DNA of 64,000 bases from Bacilli bacterium (lineage in GTDB: Bacteria; Bacillota_I; Bacilli_A; RF39; UBA660), in contig CAADWX010000025.1 in the NCBI GenBank assembly GCA_900752905.1, positions 6,978 through 70,977 on the forward strand, read 5' to 3'. A program made the translations under genes and the position numbers. The notes beneath the pieces are model-generated. The model was given only the letters and a program-made list of their open reading frames with translations, ran no database searches and was not told where the DNA came from. Positions 27,879 to 37,010 of this stretch are shown one piece after another. Each line of letters opens with the position of its first letter. Positions within the stretch are counted from its first letter, which is position 1.

Positions 27879-29297
27879 ATGAATTTACCTAATTTAAATG
27901 AAGCCAAGAAAAGAAAAGCAGAAGATGTTGTTAAAACTAAAGATTATATTAGAAATAATAATTTAAATAATTTAGGTTGTAATAAAAAATATTTTATAAA
28001 AACTTATGGTTGTCAAATGAATGAACATGATAGTGAAAATATAAAAGCATTACTTGAAGAAATGGGATTTAAAGAAACTTTTGATATGGAAGATGCTGAT
28101 TTAATATTACTAAATACATGTGCTATAAGGGAGAATGCTCATAATAAAGTATTTGGTATGATTGGAAGAATTAAAACTATAAAAGAAAAGAAGCCTCATG
28201 TTATTGCTGGTATATGTGGTTGTATGGCTCAAGAAGAAAGTGTTGTAAATGAGATTCTTAATAAATATAAACATATTAATATAGTATTTGGTACTCATAA
28301 TATTTATCAATTACCTGAAATTTTAAATAATGCTATTGTTAAATGTGAACGTGAAATTGAAGTTATGTCATATGAAGGTGATATTGTTGAACATATGCCT
28401 GTAAAAAGAGATAGTAAATATAAAGCTTGGGTTAATATTATGTATGGTTGTGATAAATTTTGCACATATTGTATAGTACCATATACACGTGGTAAGCAAA
28501 GAAGTAGAAGACATGAAGATATATTAGAAGAGGTAAAAGATTTAGTAAAAGAAGGGTATAAAGAAGTTACTTTATTGGGGCAAAATGTTAATGCTTATGG
28601 TAAAGATTTATCTGATGGTTATACAATGGAGAATTTACTTGAGGATACAGCAAAAACTGGAATAGAAAGAATAAGATTTGTTACAAGTCACCCATGGGAT
28701 TTTACTGATGGTATGATTGATGTTATAGCTAAATATGATAATGTTATGCCATATATCCATCTACCTATTCAATCTGGAAGTAATAAAATACTTAAGCTTA
28801 TGGGAAGACGTTATACTAAAGAAAGTTATTTAACTTTATTTAAAAAAATAAAAGAAAAAATACCAAATTGTTCTGTAACTACTGATATTATTGTAGCTTT
28901 TCCAGGAGAAACAGAAGAAGATTTTCAAGATACTCTTGATGTAGTAAATGAATGTAAGTATGATTCGGCATTTACATTTATATTTTCTCCTCGTGTTGGA
29001 ACTCCAGCAGCTCGTATGGAAAATAATTTAAGTGAAGAAGTTAAGAGTGAAAGATTACAAAGATTAAATGAAATTGTTAATAAATATTCTAAAGAAGCTA
29101 ATGATAGATATTTAGGAAAGATTGTACCAGTACTTTTAGAAGGTGTTTCTGAAAAGGATGATGAGTGTCTTATGGGGTATACAGATACTATGAAATTGGT
29201 AAATGTAAAATGTGATAAAAAATTAATTGGTAATATAGTAAATGTTAAGATAACAGATGTAAAAACATGGAGTATGGATGGAGAAATAGTAGAATAA
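27879..29297 (+). CDS. miaB: tRNA methylthiotransferase MiaB
   Basis: 472 residues. An N-terminal extension (1-40) precedes the UPF0004 domain with its three cluster Cys (TYGCQMNEHDSE, LNTCAIRENA, GICGCMAQEE). The radical SAM domain has YGCDKFCTYCIVPYTRG, and a TRAM domain ends the protein (about 410-472). It adds the 2-methylthio group to i6A37 in tRNAs reading UNN codons. Single-gene transcript with promoter and terminator; mutS, often next to miaB in Firmicutes, is not adjacent. Its last codons fall in a 28-bp sequence repeated after the next gene. Confidence 0.96.
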   Translation: MNLPNLNEAKKRKAEDVVKTKDYIRNNNLNNLGCNKKYFIKTYGCQMNEHDSENIKALLEEMGFKETFDMEDADLILLNTCAIRENAHNKVFGMIGRIKTIKEKKPHVIAGICGCMAQEESVVNEILNKYKHINIVFGTHNIYQLPEILNNAIVKCEREIEVMSYEGDIVEHMPVKRDSKYKAWVNIMYGCDKFCTYCIVPYTRGKQRSRRHEDILEEVKDLVKEGYKEVTLLGQNVNAYGKDLSDGYTMENLLEDTAKTGIERIRFVTSHPWDFTDGMIDVIAKYDNVMPYIHLPIQSGSNKILKLMGRRYTKESYLTLFKKIKEKIPNCSVTTDIIVAFPGETEEDFQDTLDVVNECKYDSAFTFIFSPRVGTPAARMENNLSEEVKSERLQRLNEIVNKYSKEANDRYLGKIVPVLLEGVSEKDDECLMGYTDTMKLVNVKCDKKLIGNIVNVKITDVKTWSMDGEIVE

Positions 29298-29311
29298 TAT
29301 CTACTATTTTT
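29284..29311 (+). terminator. Terminator of miaB; first copy of a 28-bp direct repeat
   Basis: Stem AAATAGTAGA / TCTACTATTT with T tail. The same 28 bases occur at 31412-31439, at the end of the next gene. Confidence 0.8.
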
Positions 29312-29401
29312 TTGAAACTAAATAAATTTATTGTAAAAAAATAATAAATATGATTAAATTGTTTTAGAGATAATTTGTTTTATGTAATAAGGGGAAGATA
29401 T

Positions 29402-31417
29402 ATGACAGAAATTGAATTTAAAAGAGAAAATGAATATTTATCTAACGTAAGAGAACTAATAACAGATTTAATAGTTGATAAAAATAAAAGTATTTCTAAA
29501 TCGACAGAATCTATTTATGAACAAAAGAAATTTTTATGGGATAATAGTTCTGATTATACAGATGAAGAATTGGTTGGATCAATGAATGAAGTTGATTTAA
29601 ATACTAAAATAACAAGTTTTGATTTGATTCAATTAAATAAATATAAACAATCTTTAAATAGTCCTTATTTTGCTAAGGTTGTTTTTGAGGATAAAGAATA
29701 CAATGAAATAATGAATATATATATAGGAATATGTACTATTGAAAAAAATCATGATTACTATGTTTTTGATTGGAGAGCTCCTATATCAAGTCTATTTTAT
29801 AATTATGAAATTGGATCGTCTTCGTATGAGTCTTCTAATGGAATTATTTATGGTGAGACTTTATCAAAAATGCAGTTTAAAATTATAGATGGAAAATTAA
29901 TAAGATGTTTCAATAGCAGTTTAAATATAGATGATGATTTTCTTCAGGAAATATTAGCTAACTCACAATCAGATAAAATGAAAAATATTGTTAGTACAAT
30001 TCAAAGAGAACAAAATGAGGTTATAAGAAATATAAGTGATCCATATTTAATTGTTCAAGGGGTTGCAGGTTCGGGCAAGACCAGTGTAGCGCTTCATAGA
30101 ATAGCTTATTTGCTATATAAAAACAAATCTTTAAATTCAAATAATATATTAATTTTTTCTCCTAATGATGTTTTTTCTGATTACATATCAAATGTTTTAC
30201 CAGAATTGGGAGAAGAAAATGTTTTAACCACTACTTTTAGTGATTTTGCTAAGGTATGTTTAAAACCATATAAAAAAATAGAAGGTTATACTGAATTTTT
30301 AGAAAAAATTTATTCATCAAATAATTTTGATAAAAAATTAATTGAAAAGAAAATGTCTTATGAATATAAAAATGAAATAGATGAATATTTAGAAAATATT
30401 GAAAACAATATTAAATTTGATCATGATATAGAAATTAATAACCATATTATTGAAAAGGATGAAATAAGAAACTTATATTTAAGTAAGTACTTAAAATTTC
30501 CATATTCAGAAAGATTAGACTTTATTGCCGAAGATATATGTTATAAAGCTCATATTTCTTTGAAGCATAAAAACAAAGTAAGAAATGTAATTGTTAAAGA
30601 ATATAATATATGTGTTAATCAATTTGAATTATATAAAGATTTTTTAATAAAGAGTAATTATTTGGGTAGTTTTATTTCAAAAGGTAAAGTTAAATATGAA
30701 GATATTATGGGATTAATGCTAATATATTTTAAAATAAATGGATATCCTAATTTTTATGGAATTCAACAAGTTGTTATAGATGAAGCACAAGATTATACAT
30801 ATTTACAAATGGAAATATTTAAAAACATTTTTCCTAATGCTAAATTTACAATATTAGGAGATGTTAATCAAACTATTAATCCTTTTTACAAATATAAATC
30901 ATTGGAATCATTAAAAGATATTTTTCCAAAATCAAAATATATTGAACTTAAAAAAGCATATAGATCAAGTAGTGAAATAATAGATTACACTAATAAAATT
31001 CTTGGTATTTCAAATATTGTGGCTGTTAGAAAAGAAAATAATTATAATGTAGATATAATTGAGTTGGATGAAAGTAATAAAATTTATCAAGTAAACTCAA
31101 TACTAAATTTAATGAATAAAAATAATATTCATAAAATTGCTATAATTACTAAAAATGTAGAAGAAGCAAAAATTCTTTATAAAAATTTAGAAAATGATAA
31201 TATACAATTTATTCAAAATACAGATGATTCTATACAAAAAGATGTAATAATTATTCCATCATATTTATCTAAAGGTTTAGAATTTGAAGGAGTTATTGTA
31301 TATAATGATAAAGAGACATATAAAGAAGATGATATAAATTTATATTATGTTGTATGTAGTAGGGCACAACATATGTTAAGTATTTTTAATGAACCACAAA
31401 AGATACTAAAAAAATAG
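29402..31417 (+). CDS. HelD-type UvrD-like helicase
   Basis: 671 residues from the ATG at 29402 (after AGGGGAAGA). The N-terminal coiled arm (EIEFKRENEYLSNVRELI...) and the YYVFDWRAPISSLFYNYE segment are those of HelD, the SF1 enzyme that frees stalled or vacant RNA polymerase in Firmicutes. Walker A is GVAGSGKT (220-227); Walker B is VVIDEAQDYTYLQ; motif IV-VI parts include LGDVNQTINPF, AYRSSSEIIDY and YVVCSRAQHML. Shorter than the 750 or more residues of Bacillus HelD, mostly in the middle domain. It is bracketed by identical 28-bp terminator repeats. Confidence 0.88.
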   Translation: MTEIEFKRENEYLSNVRELITDLIVDKNKSISKSTESIYEQKKFLWDNSSDYTDEELVGSMNEVDLNTKITSFDLIQLNKYKQSLNSPYFAKVVFEDKEYNEIMNIYIGICTIEKNHDYYVFDWRAPISSLFYNYEIGSSSYESSNGIIYGETLSKMQFKIIDGKLIRCFNSSLNIDDDFLQEILANSQSDKMKNIVSTIQREQNEVIRNISDPYLIVQGVAGSGKTSVALHRIAYLLYKNKSLNSNNILIFSPNDVFSDYISNVLPELGEENVLTTTFSDFAKVCLKPYKKIEGYTEFLEKIYSSNNFDKKLIEKKMSYEYKNEIDEYLENIENNIKFDHDIEINNHIIEKDEIRNLYLSKYLKFPYSERLDFIAEDICYKAHISLKHKNKVRNVIVKEYNICVNQFELYKDFLIKSNYLGSFISKGKVKYEDIMGLMLIYFKINGYPNFYGIQQVVIDEAQDYTYLQMEIFKNIFPNAKFTILGDVNQTINPFYKYKSLESLKDIFPKSKYIELKKAYRSSSEIIDYTNKILGISNIVAVRKENNYNVDIIELDESNKIYQVNSILNLMNKNNIHKIAIITKNVEEAKILYKNLENDNIQFIQNTDDSIQKDVIIIPSYLSKGLEFEGVIVYNDKETYKEDDINLYYVVCSRAQHMLSIFNEPQKILKK

Positions 31418-31439
31418 TAGAATAATATCTACTATTTTT
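31412..31439 (+). terminator. Terminator of helD; second copy of the 28-bp repeat
   Basis: Identical to 29284-29311 over 28 bases, here beginning inside the helD stop region. Confidence 0.8.
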
Positions 31440-31463
31440 ATTTACATATATTTACAAAGTCAT

Positions 31464-31492
31464 TTTACTTTATAGTTTTGTTTTTGTATAAT
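31464..31492 (+). promoter_or_regulatory. Sigma-A promoter of the Pr6Pr gene
   Basis: TTTACT (31464-31469), 17-bp spacer, TATAAT (31487-31492). Confidence 0.7.
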
Positions 31493-31509
31493 ATTAAGGG
31501 TGATTACTT

Positions 31510-32130
31510 ATGAAGGAAAAAATATCTTTAATATATAAAATATTAATAGTGGTAGTAAGTGGTATAGGTTTATATTTAAATTTTAAGTTATATTCTTTTA
31601 AAACAGCAATTTTATATTTTACAAATTTAAGTAATATTTTAGTATTTGTTTTTTATTTAGTAGGATTAATACTATATTTTACTAAAAAATTGAAAAAAAA
31701 TGATACATATTATATTATAAAAGGTATGATTACAATGGCTATAACAATTACAATGTTTGTATATCAAATTATATTATCTGGTAGTATGAATGCATTTGTA
31801 GGTCATGAAGTAGAAAATGCTTTTGTACATTTAATAGTGCCATTTTTAGTAATATTTGATTATATAATATTTGGAAAAAAGGGAAATTTAAAGAAAAATT
31901 ATCCATTTATATGGAGTTTTATATTAATAGTTTATCAATTATTTGTAATAATATATTCATTATTGGGTGGTAAATTCATGGGATCAGATGTACCATATCC
32001 ATATATGGATGTAAGTAAAAATGGTATATGGACTGTTATACTAAATTGTGTACTTGTATATGTTTTTTTTGTAGGATATGGTACAATAGTACAAACATTA
32101 GATAATAAATTGGGTAAAAAGAATAAGTAA
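31510..32130 (+). CDS. Pr6Pr family membrane protein
   Basis: 206 residues with six predicted membrane helices. Family signs are the FKTAILYFTNLSNILV stretch in helix 2, a conserved His in NAFVHLIVPFLVIFDYIIFG and the VPYPYMDVSKNG loop before the last helix. The name stands for a six-pass protein family with conserved Pro/Arg-type features; its function is not known. It has its own promoter. A weak all-AT hairpin follows. Confidence 0.75.
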   Translation: MKEKISLIYKILIVVVSGIGLYLNFKLYSFKTAILYFTNLSNILVFVFYLVGLILYFTKKLKKNDTYYIIKGMITMAITITMFVYQIILSGSMNAFVGHEVENAFVHLIVPFLVIFDYIIFGKKGNLKKNYPFIWSFILIVYQLFVIIYSLLGGKFMGSDVPYPYMDVSKNGIWTVILNCVLVYVFFVGYGTIVQTLDNKLGKKNK

Positions 32131-32147
32131 TTTAATATATAGATTAA

Positions 32148-32174
32148 AAAATTAATAATAAATTAATTTTTTTT
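32148..32174 (+). terminator. Weak AT-only terminator
   Basis: AAATTAAT / ATTAATTT followed by eight T; the stem has no G-C pair. Confidence 0.4.
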
Positions 32175-32194
32175 ATAAAAACATACTTTTTTAA

Positions 32195-32419
32195 ATAATA
32201 ATTAATGATAAAAAAATAATAGGTTTATATGATAAAGAAGTTGTTGAAAAGAAAATACTTAATTCTAGATTAATTGAAGCTCGTGAAGAGGGTGAAAATA
32301 AGAAAGAAAAAGAAGTAGCTTTAAATATGATTAATATGGATTTGGATGATAATATAATAATTAAATCTTTAAATATTTCTAAAGAGGATTTAGACAATAT
32401 AAAAGGAAGTAGACTTTAG
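32195..32419 (+). pseudogene. C-terminal remnant of an Rpn/PD-(D/E)XK nuclease-family transposase
   Basis: An open stretch without start codon encodes GLYDKEVVEKKILNSRLIEA, then REEGENKKEKEVALNMINMD and SLNISKEDLDNIKGS. This is the helical C-terminal tail typical of Rpn-family recombination-promoting nucleases (EAREEGxxxG, then a short HTH-like end). The nuclease domain upstream is missing; a stop at 32192-32194 closes the frame. Its 3' end overlaps the terminator and the tail of the convergent yigZ gene. Confidence 0.7.
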
Positions 32420-32437
32420 TTGCTATTTCCTTTTTTT
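32401..32437. terminator. Bidirectional terminator at the end of yigZ
   Basis: AAAGGAAGTAG / CTATTTCCTTT (one wobble) flanked by A and T runs. Confidence 0.65.
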
Positions 32438-33012
32438 ATTAGTATTTCTTTTAATATTTTTAATTGTGATATTTTATTTAATGAATTAATTAATTGTTTA
32501 TTGTTTTTATCTATATCTATTACATAAGTTATATCATTATTAAATTCTTTACTTAATATTTTTATATCTTTTAAATAATTGTCTATTTGTTTGATATTAT
32601 CATAACTGAAAGTTATTTTAAGTTCTATACCTGGTATAAGATTACATATATTATTTTCATCTATGCAGTTTGTAACGCTTTTTGTATATGCTCTAACTAA
32701 TCCTCCAGCGCCTAATTTTATTCCGCCAAAATATCTTGTTACAATGCATAATATATGATTTAATTCATTATTTTTTAATACGTTTAATATTGGAATACCT
32801 GCTGTTCCTGCTGGTTCACCATCATCTGAGCATTTTTCAAATCCATCTACAATATATGCATAACAGTTGTGTGTTGCGTCTTTATATTTATTTTTAATTT
32901 CTAAAAGATATTTATCTACATCTTCTATATCATTAACGTAAATCATATTACATATAAAGCGTGATTTATTTATAATGTATTCTTTTTTATTATTGTTAAT
33001 AATAGATTTCAT
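32416..33012 (-). CDS. yigZ: YigZ/IMPACT family protein
   Basis: 198 residues from the ATG at 33012 (after AAAGGTGA); an upstream GTG at 33021 overlaps that site. The IMPACT N-domain has NKSRFICNM, the signature DDGEPAGTAGIPILN and VTRYFGGIKLGAGGLVRAY. A ferredoxin-like DUF1949 C-domain follows (about 125-198). The eukaryotic relative regulates Gcn2; the bacterial role is unknown, perhaps RNA or ribosome linked. Divergent from uvrC with a short shared intergenic region. Confidence 0.93.
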   Translation of the reverse strand: MKSIINNNKKEYIINKSRFICNMIYVNDIEDVDKYLLEIKNKYKDATHNCYAYIVDGFEKCSDDGEPAGTAGIPILNVLKNNELNHILCIVTRYFGGIKLGAGGLVRAYTKSVTNCIDENNICNLIPGIELKITFSYDNIKQIDNYLKDIKILSKEFNNDITYVIDIDKNNKQLINSLNKISQLKILKEILIKKGNSN

Positions 33013-33092
33013 AAAAGTCACCTTTATTTATTATAAAGTAAAGTTTAAAAAAAATCAAAGTATGGTATAATAATTAACAAGAGGTGATAAAT

Positions 33093-34853
33093 ATGATACT
33101 TGAAAAACTATTACTTGTACCACATAAACCTGGATGTTATCAAATGAAAAATAAAGATGGAGTTATTATATATGTTGGTAAGGCAAAAGATTTAAGAAAT
33201 AGACTTAATTCATATTTTCATCAATCACATACTGGTAAAACTCAAAAGTTGGTTAGTGAAATAGCTGATTTTGAATATATAGTTGTAGGCAGTGAATCAG
33301 AAAGTTTAATACTTGAAATTAATTTAATAAAAAAATATGATCCTAAATATAATATATTACTTCGTGATGATAAAAGTTATCCTTATATTGAACTTACTAA
33401 TGAACGTGTACCAAGACTTACAATAGTAAGAGATTTAAATAGAAAAAGAAATAAAAATTATTTATATGGACCTTATCCAAATGTTAAGGCTGCTCGTGAT
33501 ACAGTTAATCTTCTAAATAGATTATATCCTCTTCGTAAATGTAGAACTTATAGTAAGAAACCCTGCCTTTATTATCACATAGGACAGTGTCTAGGATATT
33601 GTACTAATAATGTAAACACTGAATTAATTAATTCTATGAAGAATGATATTATTAAATTTTTAAAGGGTGATGATAGTGTTGTAACAAAAAAATTAAAAGA
33701 TGAAATGAAAAGAGAAGCTGATAATTTGAATTTTGAGGCAGCACTTGAATTAAAAGAATTAATAAATAATATAGAGGTTACTCTTACTCATCAAAAAGTA
33801 GAAATAAATGATTATGTAGATAGAGATATATTTGGATATTATGTTGATAGGGGTTATTTATCTATACAAGTATTTTTTATACGTGGTGGGAAGATAAAGG
33901 AAAGACATAGTAAAATTATGCCTTTGATAGATGAAATAGATGAACAGTTAACAGATTATATAGCTAAGTTTTATAATAATTTTTTAATACCTAAAGAAGT
34001 TCTTGTACCACAAATTATTAATGTATCTTTACTTGAAGAATATTTAAATACTAGTGTTAAGATACCTGTTAAAGGAGTAAAAAAACAATTATTAGATATG
34101 GCATGTGATAATTCTAAAATAGCTCTTGATAATGAATTTGAACTTATTAAAAGGGATGAGTTTAGAACAATAGAAGCAAATGAAGAACTTAAAAATATTT
34201 TAAATATGGATAAGCTTGATAAAATAGAAATATTTGATAATGCCCATCTTTTTGGTACATTTAATGTATCTGGTATGGTAGTTTATGAAAATGGTAAACC
34301 AAATAAGAATGAATATAGAAAATTTAAAATAACTAATGATGTTAATGATGATTATGGAACAATGCGAGAAGTAATATATAGAAGGTATTTTAGAGTATTA
34401 AAAGATGATTTAGTACGCCCTGATTTAATTATTGTAGATGGCGGTATAGGACAAATTAATGCTGCAAAAGAAATAATAGATTCTCTTCATATGAATATAA
34501 AGATAGTAGGTCTTAAAAAAGATGATAGACATACTACAGAAAGTTTAATTGATACTGATTTAAGAGAAATAAAAATAGATAAAACTAGTAATGTATTTTA
34601 TTTGCTTGAGAGAATGCAAGAAGAGGTACATAATTTTACTATAAATTATCATAAACAAATAAGAAGTAAGGGTGCTTTGGCTAGTGTACTTGATAGTATT
34701 TCTGGAATAGGTGAGGTAAGAAAAAAGGAATTACTTAAAAAGTATAAAAATGTTAAAACTTTAAAAGAAGTAAGTATTCAAGAATTAAATGAAATACTTC
34801 CAATTAAGGTTGCTGAAGAATTACATACATTTTTAGAAAACTATGAAATATAG
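33093..34853 (+). CDS. uvrC: Excinuclease ABC subunit C
   Basis: 586 residues from the ATG at 33093, after AAGAGGTGA. The GIY-YIG nuclease (3' incision) has GCYQMKNKDGVIIYVGKAKDLRNRL. A Cys cluster site follows (PCLYYHIGQCLGYC). The UVR helix pair binds UvrB (LKDEMKREADNLNFEAALELK), and the RNase H-like 5' nuclease has FDNAHLFGTFNVSGMVVYENG and VDGGIGQINAA. A helix-hairpin-helix end is seen (LDSISGIGEVRKKELLKKYKN). Complete protein for nucleotide excision repair. uvrA and uvrB are not in the window. An extended -10 (TGGTATAAT, about 33063-33071) drives it. Confidence 0.97.
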   Translation: MILEKLLLVPHKPGCYQMKNKDGVIIYVGKAKDLRNRLNSYFHQSHTGKTQKLVSEIADFEYIVVGSESESLILEINLIKKYDPKYNILLRDDKSYPYIELTNERVPRLTIVRDLNRKRNKNYLYGPYPNVKAARDTVNLLNRLYPLRKCRTYSKKPCLYYHIGQCLGYCTNNVNTELINSMKNDIIKFLKGDDSVVTKKLKDEMKREADNLNFEAALELKELINNIEVTLTHQKVEINDYVDRDIFGYYVDRGYLSIQVFFIRGGKIKERHSKIMPLIDEIDEQLTDYIAKFYNNFLIPKEVLVPQIINVSLLEEYLNTSVKIPVKGVKKQLLDMACDNSKIALDNEFELIKRDEFRTIEANEELKNILNMDKLDKIEIFDNAHLFGTFNVSGMVVYENGKPNKNEYRKFKITNDVNDDYGTMREVIYRRYFRVLKDDLVRPDLIIVDGGIGQINAAKEIIDSLHMNIKIVGLKKDDRHTTESLIDTDLREIKIDKTSNVFYLLERMQEEVHNFTINYHKQIRSKGALASVLDSISGIGEVRKKELLKKYKNVKTLKEVSIQELNEILPIKVAEELHTFLENYEI

Positions 34854-34862
34854 TTTTTTTTT
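34838..34862 (+). terminator. Terminator of uvrC
   Basis: AAACTAT / ATAGTTT with T run, overlapping the uvrC stop. Confidence 0.7.
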
Positions 34863-34880
34863 AAATTTATTAATAAAACA

Positions 34881-34909
34881 TTGTATAAAATAATAAAATT
34901 TGGTATACT
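34881..34909 (+). promoter_or_regulatory. Sigma-A promoter of rpsB-tsf
   Basis: TTGTAT (34881-34886), 17-bp spacer, TATACT (34904-34909). It gives a leader of about 105 nt with a TGCCTAGTGCCTAAATGGTGG stretch that may be an autogenous S2 site; no known motif was matched. Confidence 0.65.
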
Positions 34910-35020
34910 AATCATGGCTTTTTCAAATACACACATTATTGATTTTTATGCCTAGTGCCTAAATGGTGGTAATAAAAAGAAGATATAATGGAGGAAAATA
35001 ACAAAAGGAGGAATGAAAAT

Positions 35021-36052
35021 ATGGCAGTAGTGTCAATGAGTTATTTATTAGAAACTGGTGTTCACTTTGGTCATCAAACTAAAAGATGGAACCCAAAAAT
35101 GAAAGAGTATATTTTTACATCAAGAGATGATATTTATATTATCGATTTACAAAAAACAGCTAAAAAAATAGAGGAAGCATATGCAGCTTTAAATAAAATT
35201 GCAGCTGATGGTGGTAAAGTTTTATTTGTAGGTACAAGAAAACAAGCACAAGAAGCAATTGTTGAAGAAGCTAAAAGAAGTGATTCTTACTATGTAGCTG
35301 AAAGATGGTTAGGTGGAACTTTAACAAACTTCAAAACTATCAGAAGAAGAATTAAAAGATTAGAAGATATCGAAAAAATGGAAAAAGATGGAACTTTCGA
35401 TTTACTTCCAAAGAAAGAAGTAATTGGTATTAAGAAAGAATACGAAAAATTAAACAAAGTTTTATGTGGTATTCGTGAAATGACTAAATTACCTCAAGCT
35501 TTATATATAGTAGATCCTTCTAAAGAAGAAATTGCTATAAGAGAAGCTAGAAAATTAAATATTCCAGTATTTGGTATTGTAGATACAAATTGTGATCCAG
35601 ATATGGTAGATTATGTAATTCCTGGAAATGATGATGCAATTCGTGCAGTTAAATTAATTACAGGTGTTATGGCTAATGCTATTGTTGAAGCAAATGGTGG
35701 TAAAGTTGTTGATTATGTAAAAGAAGACGACAAAAATGGTGCTGAAATAATGGAAAAAGCATTAGAAACAGTAAAAAGAAAAGAAGATAGAAATAAACCA
35801 AGATTTGAAAAGAAACCATTTAACAAAGATAATAAAAGAGAATTTAAAAAAGAATTCAAAAAAGAAGAAAAAGTAGAAAAAGAAACTAAAAAAGTTGAAA
35901 AAGTAGAAAAAGTTGAAAAAGTTGAAAAAAAAGAAGAAGCCAAAGATTTAACTAAATTAACTGTAGCTGAATTAAGAGATTTAGCTAAGAGTAAAGAAGT
36001 TAAAGGATACTCAACAATGAAAAAAGCTGAATTATTAGATGCTTTAAAATAA
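35021..36052 (+). CDS. rpsB: 30S ribosomal protein S2 with C-terminal SAP/Rho_N-like extension
   Basis: 343 residues from the ATG at 35021 (AAAGGAGG). The first 230 or so are normal S2: [65 protein letters not shown]. Then follow about 75 basic, low-complexity residues ([25 protein letters not shown] and VEK repeats) and a compact end, [34 protein letters not shown]. This end matches the SAP/Rho N-terminal helix-extension-helix pattern known for nucleic-acid contact. Bacillus S2 is about 246 residues, so the extra 100 are lineage-specific. Operon with tsf. Confidence 0.95.
   Translation: MAVVSMSYLLETGVHFGHQTKRWNPKMKEYIFTSRDDIYIIDLQKTAKKIEEAYAALNKIAADGGKVLFVGTRKQAQEAIVEEAKRSDSYYVAERWLGGTLTNFKTIRRRIKRLEDIEKMEKDGTFDLLPKKEVIGIKKEYEKLNKVLCGIREMTKLPQALYIVDPSKEEIAIREARKLNIPVFGIVDTNCDPDMVDYVIPGNDDAIRAVKLITGVMANAIVEANGGKVVDYVKEDDKNGAEIMEKALETVKRKEDRNKPRFEKKPFNKDNKREFKKEFKKEEKVEKETKKVEKVEKVEKVEKKEEAKDLTKLTVAELRDLAKSKEVKGYSTMKKAELLDALK
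35890..35931 (+). repeat. 9-bp tandem repeat coding Val-Glu-Lys in rpsB
   Basis: Units of the type AAAGTTGAA/AAAGTAGAA, four to five copies, in the linker of S2. Confidence 0.75.
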
Positions 36053-36074
36053 AATCCAAAATAAGGAGAAATTT

Positions 36075-36950
36075 ATGATAAGTGCAAGTTTAGTAAAAGA
36101 CTTAAGAGAAAAAACAGGAGCAGGAATGCTTGATTGTAAGAAAGCTTTAGAAGCAACTGAAGGAAATATTGAAAAAGCAATCGATTGGTTACGTGAAAAA
36201 GGTATTTCTAAGGCTGCTAAAAAAGCTGACAGAATTGCTGCAGAAGGATTAAGCTCAATTTTAATTAAAGGTGATAAAGCTGTTGTGTTAGAAGTTAATT
36301 CTGAAACAGACTTTGTTGCTAAAAATGAAGAATTTAAAGAATTAGTTAATACTATAGCAAGTACAATTATTGATTCAAATTTAACAGATGAAGTAGAAGA
36401 AGCTTTAAAACTTCAAACTTCTGGATGTACAATTGAAGAATTAATAATAGAAAAAACTGCTAAAATTGGTGAAAAACTTTCTTTAAGAAGATTTGTTAAA
36501 ATTGAAAAAACTCCATCTGAATCTTTTGGAGAATATATCCATATGGGAGGAAAAATAGCTGTTCTTACAGTTTTAGATAATGCTTCAAGTGAAGTTGCTA
36601 AAGATGTAGCAATGCATGCTGCAGCAATGAGACCTCAATATGTAAGAAGAGAAAATGTTCCAGCAGATGTAGTTGAAAGAGAAAGAGAAGTTTTAAAAGA
36701 ACAGGCTATGAATGAAGGAAAAACTGCTGAAATAGCTGAAAAAATGGTTGAAGGTAGAGTTCAAAAGTTCTATAAGGAAATTTGCTTAGAAGAACAACCA
36801 TTTGTTAAAGATTCTGATGTTTCTGTTGGAAAATTCGTTTCAAACAATGGAGGAACAATTGTTAATATGATTCGTTTTGAAGTTGGAGAAGGAATTGAAA
36901 AGAAAGAAGAAAATTTTGCTGAAGAAGTAGCAAAACAAATTAATCAATAA
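36075..36950 (+). CDS. tsf: Elongation factor Ts
   Basis: 291 residues. The N-terminal UBA-like domain reads SLVKDLREKTGAGMLDCKKALEATEGNIEKAIDWLREKGISKA. The core follows with the TDFVAKNEEF contact loop for EF-Tu and the GRVQKFYKEICLEEQPFVKD region. It recycles EF-Tu by GDP release. Cotranscribed with rpsB (22-base gap) and closed by a strong terminator. Confidence 0.98.
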   Translation: MISASLVKDLREKTGAGMLDCKKALEATEGNIEKAIDWLREKGISKAAKKADRIAAEGLSSILIKGDKAVVLEVNSETDFVAKNEEFKELVNTIASTIIDSNLTDEVEEALKLQTSGCTIEELIIEKTAKIGEKLSLRRFVKIEKTPSESFGEYIHMGGKIAVLTVLDNASSEVAKDVAMHAAAMRPQYVRRENVPADVVEREREVLKEQAMNEGKTAEIAEKMVEGRVQKFYKEICLEEQPFVKDSDVSVGKFVSNNGGTIVNMIRFEVGEGIEKKEENFAEEVAKQINQ

Positions 36951-36980
36951 AATAGGTATAAAAAATACCTATTTTTTTTT
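36950..36980 (+). terminator. Terminator of rpsB-tsf
   Basis: AAATAGGTAT / ATACCTATTT followed by T run. Confidence 0.85.
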
Positions 36981-37010
36981 AATGTATGATATAATTAAAA
37001 TGGTGATAAT

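Noticed and set aside
35713..35943. Ser/Phe-rich frame on the minus strand within rpsB
   Set aside because: Mirror of the Lys/Glu repeats of the S2 linker; no start signal.
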